Assembly (NCBI RefSeq): GCF_011759385.1
Contig: NZ_JAARLY010000002.1
Coordinates: 248,001 to 312,000, forward strand
DNA length: 64,000 bases
Source: Oleiagrimonas sp. C23AA
Lineage (GTDB): Bacteria; Pseudomonadota; Gammaproteobacteria; Xanthomonadales; Rhodanobacteraceae
Reading direction: 5' to 3'
Below, piece by piece: positions 55,214 to 63,004 of the stretch. The notes beneath the pieces are model-generated. The model was not told the DNA's origin. It searched no databases and was given only the letters and a program-made list of their open reading frames with translations. Numbering within the stretch: the first letter of the stretch is position 1; the number at the start of each line of letters is the position of its first letter. The position numbers and the translations under genes are program-made.

Positions 55214-57592
55214 TTACTGATAGCCAAGGATAGCATGGCGCAGGAAGTCCTCGGTCTGTGGATTGAATGAGCCCAGACCCTTGAACTGGATCTGCAGCAT
55301 GATGGCGTTGTTGGTGTCACCCTGCTCGTCGTCCACGTAATGGCGGCCGACTAGTTGCACGGCCACGCAACAGCTGTCGTACTCGATGCCGGCCAGCGCC
55401 TCGATGGTTTTCGGGGCGCCGCGCTTGAAGGTGGTCTGGTCACGCAGTGAGACATTCCAGCGTCCCAGCAAGCGCCAGCGATCGGACAAGGGATAGACCG
55501 CAGAGACATCGAACTGTTCCATGAACTGGTCACGGTACCGGTACGAGAAGTTGACGATGCCGTTGGCGCCGAGGCGACGCTGGAAGCCGACCGTACCGAC
55601 ATCGGTCTGACGATTATTCGGATCCCACTGGTAGCTGCTGGTCAGGCGCCATTTGTCGGTGAGATTGAGGGTGCCCTGGGCGACGTAGGCCGAGCCGGAG
55701 TAATCGGTCTCGGCACCATAGGCCTGCACCCGTTGCGGTGTGAAATAGCGGATCTGGCCAAAACTGACCGAGGCGCGTTCCACACCACCGTCATCGAGAA
55801 GTCGGGAGGTCACCGCCGCCGTGAGGTTATTGGCGTTCATCTGACGGTCGGCGCCGGAGAAGCGGTTGGTGGTGAAAAGCTGCCAGTAATCGAACGTCAT
55901 CTCGCGTGTATCGAACAACGGCTGGTTGCTCTGGTCGCGGTACGGCACATACAGGTAGTAGAGGCGCGGTTCCAGGGTCTGCGTGTAGTGATGGCCGAAC
56001 AGGTCGGCATCACGTTCGAAGATCAGACCGCTGTCGACGTCGACGATGGGCACCGAGCGGGTCGGGTTTTTTTCGGTGTAACCGTATTTCTGATAGCCAT
56101 CGAGCAGTTGGTAGCCGGTAAAGCGATAACCGACTTCCGGACGCACATACCAGGCGGCGCCCTGGAACGGCATGGCCAGCTTGGGATAAATGTCCAGCCG
56201 GTTGCCCTCCACCGCATCGTTCTTGCGGAACGCGACCGCCTCGTTGGTCATCGAGAACTGCAGGCGTTCGTCGATGGGGATGTTCAGATTGAACGTGGCT
56301 CGTGGCCAGCGCTTGTACTGCAACCCGGAGTCGGTCAGGCGTTGGTCGATGCTCTCGTAGCGGTCCGCGCCGAACGAGGCACTCCACCACTGGCCCGAGC
56401 CGCGTAGGTAGGCATCCGAATGCAGCACGCTGGACGAACTGCGCACCAGGTCATTACTGAAGTCACGGAAAAAATAGCGGTCCGAAACATGACGAATGTG
56501 CGTGGTGAAGGACCAGCGCCCCGGTAGGCGAGTGTAGTCCTGATAATTGATGAAGTAGCGATTGGCACCATTGTCCAGGTCGTTGCGCACGTTGCCATGG
56601 TGGTCGGTATGGGCGTGCTGGTCGCTGGGCAGGTAGCTGAAATCCAGAATGCCGTGGCTGCCCTGGGTCAGATAGCGGAACTCGCCACTGGCCATGGTGC
56701 CGCGCTGGCTATAGAGCTGCGGCGTGATGGTGGCGTCGTAGTTCGGTGCCAGGTTCAGATAATACGGCAGCGACAACATGTACCCGGCGTTGGACGAGTG
56801 TCCGATCATCGGGAACAAAAATCCGCTCTTGCGCCGGTCGTCCACCGGAAAGGTGAAATAGGGCAGGTACATGAACGGCACGCCCTTATAGCGCATCACC
56901 GCCGAGTGGGCCTTGCCCACCCCCGATACCTTGTCGATGACGATGCTCTTGGCGTCGAATTCCCAGACGCGGTCGTCCGGGTCGCAGGTGGAATAGGTGG
57001 CGTAGTGGTAATTGCTGTGCTGCTTGTCGATCAGCGTGGCGGTCTTGGCCTTGCCGTTGCCGCGTGAGCTCAGCAGCTGATAGTTCACATCATCGGCCAC
57101 GCCGTGCTCGGGCGTGGTGGTGCCGCGCATGTGCGAGGCCGACATCAGCAGCCCCGACTCCTGGTAGCGCACATTACCCTTGGCGTCATAGGCCGTGGTG
57201 CGGTCGTTGTAGGTGACATCGTCGGCGCGCAGCAGCTGGTCGTAGCGTTGCAGTCGCACGCGGCCACTGAGGTGATAGACCTGGCGGTCCGAGGCGTTGG
57301 CATGCACCGCGTGGACATCGGTGAGCGCGGTTTCGCGGCCCAGCGTGTCGCGGGGAAGTCCGGGCTGATAAAACGACAGCAGCGCATTGGGCCGGCACAT
57401 GGCATAGCTGACCGGTCGCGGTGGACAGATGAAGGTGCCCAGCGGGCAGGCCTGGCCGGCGGGCGCGGCATCATCGCTGGGCGCGTGGTGCTTTTTGGCC
57501 TGCGCTGTCGGCGGCGCGCCGGCGCATGCGGCCAGCGCGATGGCCAAGGCCAGCGGGCGCAATCCTGGCAGGGGGCGTGAACGGGTCGGCAC
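55214..57592 (-). CDS. lptD: LPS-assembly outer-membrane protein LptD
   Basis: A 792-residue outer-membrane beta-barrel that inserts lipopolysaccharide together with LptE. The signal peptide is residues 1-32. The N-terminal beta-jellyroll (LptA-like, about 75-220) includes YHLSGRVRLQRYDQLLRADD. The barrel follows from about residue 230, beginning FMYLPYFTFPVDDRRKSGFL. Disulfide cysteines are visible: three near the N-terminus (CPLG, FICPP, AMCRP), one in YSTCDPDDRVW, and the pair YDSCCVAVQLVGRHY near the C-terminus. It heads the lptD-surA-pdxA-rsmA-apaG-apaH block; 159 bases separate it from surA. Confidence 0.96.
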   Translation of the reverse strand: MPTRSRPLPGLRPLALAIALAACAGAPPTAQAKKHHAPSDDAAPAGQACPLGTFICPPRPVSYAMCRPNALLSFYQPGLPRDTLGRETALTDVHAVHANASDRQVYHLSGRVRLQRYDQLLRADDVTYNDRTTAYDAKGNVRYQESGLLMSASHMRGTTTPEHGVADDVNYQLLSSRGNGKAKTATLIDKQHSNYHYATYSTCDPDDRVWEFDAKSIVIDKVSGVGKAHSAVMRYKGVPFMYLPYFTFPVDDRRKSGFLFPMIGHSSNAGYMLSLPYYLNLAPNYDATITPQLYSQRGTMASGEFRYLTQGSHGILDFSYLPSDQHAHTDHHGNVRNDLDNGANRYFINYQDYTRLPGRWSFTTHIRHVSDRYFFRDFSNDLVRSSSSVLHSDAYLRGSGQWWSASFGADRYESIDQRLTDSGLQYKRWPRATFNLNIPIDERLQFSMTNEAVAFRKNDAVEGNRLDIYPKLAMPFQGAAWYVRPEVGYRFTGYQLLDGYQKYGYTEKNPTRSVPIVDVDSGLIFERDADLFGHHYTQTLEPRLYYLYVPYRDQSNQPLFDTREMTFDYWQLFTTNRFSGADRQMNANNLTAAVTSRLLDDGGVERASVSFGQIRYFTPQRVQAYGAETDYSGSAYVAQGTLNLTDKWRLTSSYQWDPNNRQTDVGTVGFQRRLGANGIVNFSYRYRDQFMEQFDVSAVYPLSDRWRLLGRWNVSLRDQTTFKRGAPKTIEALAGIEYDSCCVAVQLVGRHYVDDEQGDTNNAIMLQIQFKGLGSFNPQTEDFLRHAILGYQ

Positions 57593-57680
57593 GGCCCGTG
57601 TCTCCTACATGTCGTAAAGCTCGCTAAGCTATCAGAAACGCTGCGCCACGGGCAGCAGGCAGAGTCTGAACGAAATCGGA

Positions 57681-58604
57681 TCAGGCCATCAATTCGCCGA
57701 CGTGGGCGGCCACCCCGGCGCGCAGTGCATCCAGGTGATAGCCACCTTCCAGCGCCGACACCAGTCGTCCACGGGCGTGCGCATCGGCCAGTTGCAGCAG
57801 GCGATGGGTGATCCAGGCGTAGTCCTCGCTTTCCAGTTCCAGATCGGCCAGTGGATCCAGACGGTGACCATCGAAACCGGCCGAAACCAGCACCAGCTGC
57901 GGCTTGAAGCTGTAAAGGCGCGGCAACAGACGTTCTTCCCACAGTTCGCGGAAGGCCTGCGAGCCCGATCGCGGGGGCAGGGTGGCATTGATGATATGAC
58001 CGCCGCAGGGTTGGTCCTCTTCGCCGGTGCCGGGATACAGCGGCGCCTGATGACTGGAGGCATACATCACCCGCGCATCCTCGGCGAAGATGTCCTGACT
58101 GCCATTGCCGTGGTGCACATCAAAATCGACGATGGCCACGCGCTTGAGCCGATGCACCGCCATGGCGTGCGCCGCGCCTACGGCAATGCTGTTGAACAGG
58201 CAAAAACCCATGGCGCGGTCAGGCGTGGCGTGGTGCCCCGGCGGGCGCACGGCGCAGAAGGCATGGCTGGTTTCGCCGGCCAGTACGGCATCGACGGCCG
58301 CACATACCGCGCCGGCCGCGCGACGGGCGGCCGCGACCGAGCCGGGGCTCATCACGGTGTCCTCGTCCAGCCGGAAGGTTCCTGCATCGGGCTCGCTGCC
58401 GAGAATGCGCTGGATGTAGTCGGGCGCATGTACGCGCTCCAGCTGCTCGATTTCCGCCAGCGGCGCCTCGACGCGGTCGAGCGCGGCGAAACGGTCGTGA
58501 TCGAGCGCTTCGAGCACCGCCCGCAGTCGCGCCGGCACCTCGGCGTGGCCGGCGCCCGGATCGTGGCGCAGGCAGTCGGCGTGGGTGTACAGGCGCGTCA
58601 GCAT
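57681..58604 (-). CDS. histone-deacetylase-family amidohydrolase
   Basis: A 307-residue arginase/deacetylase-fold enzyme. Active-site residues are all present: RPPGHHA with the His pair at 124-125, zinc ligands in VDFDVHHGNG (D162, H164) and SAGFDGHRLD (D245), and the catalytic tyrosine in LEGGYHLDAL. Bacterial relatives deacetylate acetyl-lysine, acetylpolyamines or acetoin-related substrates; the substrate cannot be assigned. The start is the ATG at 58604 (MLTRLYTH), four bases after the stop of the cobalamin adenosyltransferase gene. It is therefore the third gene of the btuM-pduO operon, an unexplained association. Confidence 0.9.
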   Translation of the reverse strand: MLTRLYTHADCLRHDPGAGHAEVPARLRAVLEALDHDRFAALDRVEAPLAEIEQLERVHAPDYIQRILGSEPDAGTFRLDEDTVMSPGSVAAARRAAGAVCAAVDAVLAGETSHAFCAVRPPGHHATPDRAMGFCLFNSIAVGAAHAMAVHRLKRVAIVDFDVHHGNGSQDIFAEDARVMYASSHQAPLYPGTGEEDQPCGGHIINATLPPRSGSQAFRELWEERLLPRLYSFKPQLVLVSAGFDGHRLDPLADLELESEDYAWITHRLLQLADAHARGRLVSALEGGYHLDALRAGVAAHVGELMA

Positions 58605-58608
58605 GGGG

Positions 58609-59169
58609 TCAACCGCGGCTGCGACGGGCCTTCTGCCACAGCACTTCGCCGTGGCCGGCGCGGCGTGCCAGCACACGTGCCAGCACGAACAGCAGGTCCG
58701 AAAGCCGGTTCAGATACTGGCCGATTTGCGGACGCACCTGCGCTTCGCGGCCCAGCGCCACCACTTCGCGTTCGGCGCGGCGGCATACGGTGCGAGCCAG
58801 GTGACAGGTCGAAGCGGCCATGCCACCGGCCGGCAGGATGAAGTCCTTCAGCGCTGGCAGCTTGGCATTGAAACCGTCCAGTACCTCTTCCAACTTGGTG
58901 ACGTCGGCATCGTCGATCAGCGCCATGCCCGGTACACACAGCTCACCACCCAGATCGAACAGGTCGTGCTGTATCTGCACCAGGGCTTCGGTGACATCGT
59001 CGCCCAGGCCGTCGCAGGACAGCACCATGCCGATCACGCTGTTGAGCTCGTCAGTGGTGCCATAGGCGGCCACGCGCGGCGAGTCCTTGGGCACGCGCGA
59101 GCCATCGCCCAGCCCGGTGCTGCCGTCGTCGCCGGTGCGTGTGTAGATCTTGGAGAGGCGATGGCCCAT
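58609..59169 (-). CDS. cob(I)alamin adenosyltransferase, PduO type
   Basis: A 186-residue cytosolic enzyme that transfers the adenosyl group of ATP to cob(I)alamin. The ATP-binding N-terminus is KIYTRTGDDGSTGLGDGSR. AAYGTTDELNSVIG follows, and the C-terminal signature contains CRRAEREVV and PQIGQYLNRLSDLLFVLAR. Length matches PduO-type enzymes. It lies six bases downstream of a BtuM-like transporter gene and four bases upstream of the deacetylase-like gene. It provides the ligand sensed by the cobalamin riboswitch of metE and the cofactor for adenosyl-B12 enzymes elsewhere. Confidence 0.95.
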   Translation of the reverse strand: MGHRLSKIYTRTGDDGSTGLGDGSRVPKDSPRVAAYGTTDELNSVIGMVLSCDGLGDDVTEALVQIQHDLFDLGGELCVPGMALIDDADVTKLEEVLDGFNAKLPALKDFILPAGGMAASTCHLARTVCRRAEREVVALGREAQVRPQIGQYLNRLSDLLFVLARVLARRAGHGEVLWQKARRSRG

Positions 59170-59175
59170 GGCGGC

Positions 59176-59766
59176 TTAGTGCGCGTCGCGGTGATGAGGT
59201 TGCGGCAGTGCGCGCACCAGCTGCACCACAGCGGTGTGCAGCACGGCGCCGATGGCGCTGTAGATGGCGGCGGTGCGCAGGTACGGCAGGTACCAGTCGG
59301 CGAAGTTGCCGATCCAGCCACCGAGGCTGCGTGCCGGCACGTTGGCGCTCAGCCAATAGAAGCTGCCTTGCGCCACGAAGTGGCACACGGTTACCGCGCC
59401 CAAAAGGCACAGCGCGATGGTGCCCAGGCTGTGCAGATTGGTGCCGGTGTACAGGCGGTGTGCCAGCGAGCCGCCGGCCCACAGCGCGCCGTAGGCGGCA
59501 ATCAGGAACCAGTAAGCGGCCGAGACGCAGTAGGCGTCGAAGAAGTTGATGCCCTGATGGGTGATGACGATGAAGTCGATCAGCACCGCTTCGGCCATCA
59601 ACAGCGGGAAGGCCCAGCGGGCCGAGCCACGCAGGTAGAAGCCAGCGGCGAAGAACACCGCCCAGGAAGCATCGGGCAACGCACCGAAGTGGTTGATGCG
59701 GGTGGCGGCCATGACAAGGGCCAGTACGGCAAACAGGCCGACGCGCTGCGTCTGCGTCAGATTCAT
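59176..59766 (-). CDS. btuM: BtuM-like vitamin B12 transporter (ECF S-component type)
   Basis: A 196-residue inner-membrane protein with about six helices. It resembles BtuM (also annotated DUF6580), a solitary S-component-like cobalamin transporter. The block LPDASWAVFFAAGFYLRGSA is typical, and a single cysteine at residue 80 (NFFDAYCVSAAYW) coincides with the cobalt-coordinating cysteine known from Thiobacillus denitrificans BtuM. It is first in an operon with a PduO-type adenosyltransferase, fitting uptake followed by adenosylation. GGAG lies nine bases before the ATG. There is no riboswitch in its short leader. The assignment rests on recalled family features and context. Confidence 0.72.
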   Translation of the reverse strand: MNLTQTQRVGLFAVLALVMAATRINHFGALPDASWAVFFAAGFYLRGSARWAFPLLMAEAVLIDFIVITHQGINFFDAYCVSAAYWFLIAAYGALWAGGSLAHRLYTGTNLHSLGTIALCLLGAVTVCHFVAQGSFYWLSANVPARSLGGWIGNFADWYLPYLRTAAIYSAIGAVLHTAVVQLVRALPQPHHRDAH

Positions 59767-59810
59767 GGGGCGTTACTCCGGAAACGTCTTTGGGATTCGG
59801 TCAAGCACCC

Positions 59811-59838
59811 ATTCTAACGGATGCATCGGTGCTGTCGC
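59811..59838 (-). promoter_or_regulatory. promoter of the btuM-pduO operon
   Basis: GCGACA (59838-59833) and TAGAAT (59816-59811), spaced 16 bases on the minus strand, lie about 45 bases upstream of the btuM ATG. An 8-bp inverted repeat, CGCAGTGC/GCACTGCG (59842-59864), lies just upstream, between this promoter and the divergent ubiH start. Confidence 0.5.
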
Positions 59839-59866
59839 CTGCGCAGTGCAGCATACGCACTGCGGT

Positions 59867-59872
59867 TATCAT
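59867..59872 (+). promoter_or_regulatory. candidate -10 of ubiH positioned for a leaderless mRNA
   Basis: TATCAT (5 of 6 matches) is followed by seven bases and then the ubiH ATG at 59880; no Shine-Dalgarno sequence is present. The spacing is the same as at dusB. Confidence 0.35.
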
Positions 59873-59879
59873 GGCAGCC

Positions 59880-61088
59880 ATGAGTGAACGCACCGATATT
59901 CTCATTGTGGGCGGTGGCCTGGTCGGCGCCAGCCTGGCGATCGCGCTGGATCAGGCCGGCTGCGATGCGACGCTGGTAGAGGCCAGTGCGCCGCGTGCCG
60001 GTGCCCAGCCCAGCTATGACGAGCGCAATCTGGCCTTGGCCCGCGCCACCGTCAATGGTCTGCGTGCGATCGGCGTGTGGCCGCATGCGGCTTCGCGTGC
60101 GACCGCCATCAAACACATTCACGTCAGTCGTGCCGGAGAGTTCGGCGCCGCACGCATCGATGCGGCTGAAGCCGGTGTCGATGCCGTGGGTTGGACGTTG
60201 CCGGCACGCGAGCTGGGTGCGGCCTTGCTGGCGCGGCTGGATGAAACCACGCGTCTGAAGCGTCTGGCGCCCGCGTCAGTCAAGTCGCTGCAGCCGGTGG
60301 CCGATGGCTGGCAGGTGCGGATCGAGGCCGACGGCCAGGTCCGTGATATCCACACCCGGTTGCTGGTCGGGGCCGACGGCACGCACTCGATGGTGCGCCA
60401 GAGCGTAGGCATTCAGGCTGAGACCTACGATTATGGCCAGCACCTTTTCGTCTGCACGGTGACGCCACAGCGGGCACCGGACGGGCGCGCGTTCGAGCGC
60501 TTCAGCGATCAGGGGCCGGTGGCGCTGTTGCCGCTGGCGGCCGGTAGCGCCGGGCTGGTGTTGACGGTGCCGGAAGATCAAGCCGAGACCGTCGCGGCGC
60601 TGGATGATGCCGGCTATCTGGACCTGGCGCAGCAGCGCTTTGGCTGGCGCCTTGGCGCGCTGACACGGCCGGGCAAGCGCTTTGGCTATCCGATTCAACG
60701 GGTGGCATCCACGCGCCTGACCGGCTCGCGCGCGGTGCTGGTGGGTAACGCCGCGCAAACGGTGCATCCGATCGGCGCCCAGGGCTTCAACCTGGGCCTG
60801 CGAGATGCACTGACGCTGGCCGAGAAGGTCGCCGGTACGGACGATCCGGGCGCATCGGCGCTGCTGGCCGCCTACGCCGAACAGCGTGCGCCTGATCGCG
60901 AAGGCGTCATGGCCATGTCGCACGGTCTGGTGCGGTTGGCCTGTCTGGATGAGCCGATGCTGGCGCCGCTGCGTTCGGCGGCCTTGCTGGCTTACGACCG
61001 GTTTACACCGCTGCGGCAGCTGATGGCCCGTCGCGGCATGGGCTTTCGCGGCCGGCCGCCACGTCAGGTGCTGGAGGTGACGCCATGA
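59880..61088 (+). CDS. ubiH: ubiquinone biosynthesis hydroxylase UbiH
   Basis: A 402-residue FAD-dependent aromatic hydroxylase of the UbiH/UbiF/COQ6 family. The dinucleotide motif is DILIVGGGLVGASLAIAL. The DG motif is LLVGADGTHSMVRQ, and the ribityl-binding motif is GNAAQTVHPIGAQGFNLGLR. The HPIGAQGFN version is typical of UbiH, which hydroxylates the ring at C6 in ubiquinone synthesis. I chose the ATG at 59880 (MSERTD); the frame is open farther up and an ATG at 59871 is possible. It overlaps a second family member by four bases. Confidence 0.92.
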   Translation: MSERTDILIVGGGLVGASLAIALDQAGCDATLVEASAPRAGAQPSYDERNLALARATVNGLRAIGVWPHAASRATAIKHIHVSRAGEFGAARIDAAEAGVDAVGWTLPARELGAALLARLDETTRLKRLAPASVKSLQPVADGWQVRIEADGQVRDIHTRLLVGADGTHSMVRQSVGIQAETYDYGQHLFVCTVTPQRAPDGRAFERFSDQGPVALLPLAAGSAGLVLTVPEDQAETVAALDDAGYLDLAQQRFGWRLGALTRPGKRFGYPIQRVASTRLTGSRAVLVGNAAQTVHPIGAQGFNLGLRDALTLAEKVAGTDDPGASALLAAYAEQRAPDREGVMAMSHGLVRLACLDEPMLAPLRSAALLAYDRFTPLRQLMARRGMGFRGRPPRQVLEVTP

Positions 61089-62293
61089 GTGGCGCGATGG
61101 AACGTCCGCGTCGGCGCCGTGCCGATGCACTGGATGTGGTGGTAGCCGGCGGTGGCATGGCCGGTGCCGCCACCGCGCTGTCACTGGCGCGTGAAGGCTT
61201 TGCTGTCGCGCTGGTCGAGGCGCGGCAACCGCGGCCCTGGGGGCCACAAGACGAGCTTGATCTGCGCGTGGTCGCGCTGGCGCCATCCTCGGCCCATCTG
61301 CTGTCGCGGTTGGGGGTGTGGGATGCGCTGACCGACGCGCGAGCCAGTGGCTATTCGGGCATGCACGTGTGGGATGCCGAAAGCGGCGCTTCGCTAAGCT
61401 TCGATGCCGCCGAGCGCGGTCAGTCGGCGCTCGGCTGGATTGTCGAGAACCGCTTGGTGCAGCACGTGCTCTGGCAGGCGCTGGAGGCCGCCGGCGTGCG
61501 TGTCGAATGCCCGCAAACGGTGACCACGTTCCAGGCGCGCGAGCACGACATGGCCGTGACCCTGGACGATGAGCGCGTGCTGTCCACGCAACTGTTGGTA
61601 GCCGCCGACGGCGCCGCCTCGCCCTTGCGCGACATGGCTGGCATCGAGGTGCGCGGCCGTGGCTATGCGCAGCGCGCGGTGGTGGCGCATGTGACTACCG
61701 AGCGTGAGCATCAGGCTACCGCCTGGCAGCGCTTCCTGCCGGGCGGGCCGATTGCACTGCTGCCACTGGCCGACGGGCGCAGCTCCATTGTCTGGTCGAT
61801 GCCCGAGGCCGATGCCGAGGCGGTGCTGGCGTTGGACGATCAGGCGTTCTGTGATGCAGTGGGCGTTGCCAGCGATTTTCGGCTGGGCCGGGTCACTGCC
61901 ACCTCAGCGCGCGCGGCGTTCCCGCTGCGCCTGCAATTGGCGCGCAGCTATCAGGCCGAGCGCATGGTGTTGCTGGGTGATGCCGCGCATGTGGTGCATC
62001 CGCTGGCCGGGCAGGGCGTGAACCTGGGGCTTCGCGATGTGGCCGAGTTGCGCGACGTGCTGGTGCAAGCGCGTGACGCGGGGCGCGACATCGCCGCCGA
62101 GCACGTGCTGCGGCGTTACGCACGGCGCCGGCGCAGTGCCGATACGCTCGACGCGCTGTCATTTGATGCCCTGTCGCGCGCGTTCGCCCACAGCGCCGCG
62201 CCGTGGGTGGGTTTGCGTGGCATGGGCGTGCGCCTGCTCGACCGTGCCGGCCCGTTCAAGCGCCTGCTGGCCAGTCACGCCGCCGGGCGTTGA
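61085..62293 (+). CDS. second UbiH/UbiF/VisC-family FAD hydroxylase
   Basis: A 402-residue paralogue of UbiH with the same three flavin motifs: VVVAGGGMAGAATALSLA, LLVAADGAASPLRDMAG and LGDAAHVVHPLAGQGVNLGL. Sequence after the first motif (DLRVVALAPSSAHLLSRLGV) is like UbiI (VisC) or UbiF. It starts as ATGA overlapping the ubiH stop, so the two are translated together. It probably carries out the C5 or another ring hydroxylation of ubiquinone; which position cannot be decided from the sequence. Confidence 0.9.
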   Translation: MSGAMERPRRRRADALDVVVAGGGMAGAATALSLAREGFAVALVEARQPRPWGPQDELDLRVVALAPSSAHLLSRLGVWDALTDARASGYSGMHVWDAESGASLSFDAAERGQSALGWIVENRLVQHVLWQALEAAGVRVECPQTVTTFQAREHDMAVTLDDERVLSTQLLVAADGAASPLRDMAGIEVRGRGYAQRAVVAHVTTEREHQATAWQRFLPGGPIALLPLADGRSSIVWSMPEADAEAVLALDDQAFCDAVGVASDFRLGRVTATSARAAFPLRLQLARSYQAERMVLLGDAAHVVHPLAGQGVNLGLRDVAELRDVLVQARDAGRDIAAEHVLRRYARRRRSADTLDALSFDALSRAFAHSAAPWVGLRGMGVRLLDRAGPFKRLLASHAAGR

Positions 62294-62300
62294 GGTGACG

Positions 62301-62335
62301 ATAAGCCGGGTCTGATTGACCCGGCTGCGGCTTAT
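62301..62335. terminator. convergent terminator hairpin between the ubi operon and the cytochrome gene
   Basis: AGCCGGGT (62304-62311) and ACCCGGCT (62319-62326) form an 8-bp stem. An alternative outer pairing is ATAAGCC (62301-62307) with GGCTTAT (62329-62335). It overlaps the last codons of the cytochrome gene. Confidence 0.6.
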
Positions 62336-62790
62336 TTCTCGCGATAGCGCTCGTGGCAGGCTTTGCAGGCCTTGGCGGTATCCATGAAGGCTTTCTTGGA
62401 CGCCGCCTCATCGCCGCGTTCGGCCACCTGTGCCATATGCGCCGACGTCGTCTCGAAGTCGCTCATCTTCTGCTTGAAGTCGTCAAAGTGACTCCAGATA
62501 CCCGGCTTGGCATCGGTCTTGGCGCCCTTGTCCGACCCGGCCGGAAAGCCTTCCAGCAGCTGCTGGCTATAAAAGGCAATGCGCTTGGCGCGCTTGCTGA
62601 ACTCGGCCTGGTTCCAGGCCTGCTTGCCACGCACCATGTCGAGCATGGGGTGAAAGTTCCAGCCGATGGCGTGATAGATGCCCTGACGGTATTCGATGGC
62701 CCGCGTCGATTGACTGGCCGCCAGTGCCGCCGCACTGACCGCAAACCCAGTGGCGGCCACAAACCCCAATACAAGCAAATGACGTCGCAT
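62332..62790 (-). CDS. cytochrome c' (class II c-type cytochrome)
   Basis: A 152-residue periplasmic haem protein. The signal peptide (MRRHLLVLGFVAATGFAVSA) ends near residue 25. The mature protein is a four-helix bundle, starting around the mature N-terminus with QSTRAIEYRQGIYHAIGWN. The haem-binding motif CKACHERYR lies at the extreme C-terminus, as in cytochrome c'. Such proteins bind NO or act in electron transfer; the role here is unknown. GGAGAG before the ATG at 62790 is a good ribosome binding site. It stands alone between the convergent ubi operon and the polyprenyl synthase. Confidence 0.9.
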   Translation of the reverse strand: MRRHLLVLGFVAATGFAVSAAALAASQSTRAIEYRQGIYHAIGWNFHPMLDMVRGKQAWNQAEFSKRAKRIAFYSQQLLEGFPAGSDKGAKTDAKPGIWSHFDDFKQKMSDFETTSAHMAQVAERGDEAASKKAFMDTAKACKACHERYREK

Positions 62791-63004
62791 GATGCTCTCC
62801 CCGATGGATGGCTTGGAGTGTAGCAACCGTTTGATTGCGCGCGGCAAGGGGGCGCTGGTGGAGGTCGCGGCGCTACTGGAAAAGTGGGCGGGCAATATGC
62901 GGGGGTGCGTCCTTTTGCAGTTGGGTCAGGCACTGTGCATGCGGAACAAGCTGAGACGATGGTGTTTCGGCAAGCCCTGCGAGTTATTCCATATATCGGT
63001 GCCT

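Noticed and set aside
59767-59879. Cobalamin riboswitch upstream of btuM
   Set aside because: The gap is too short and has no B12 box; a simple promoter is seen instead.
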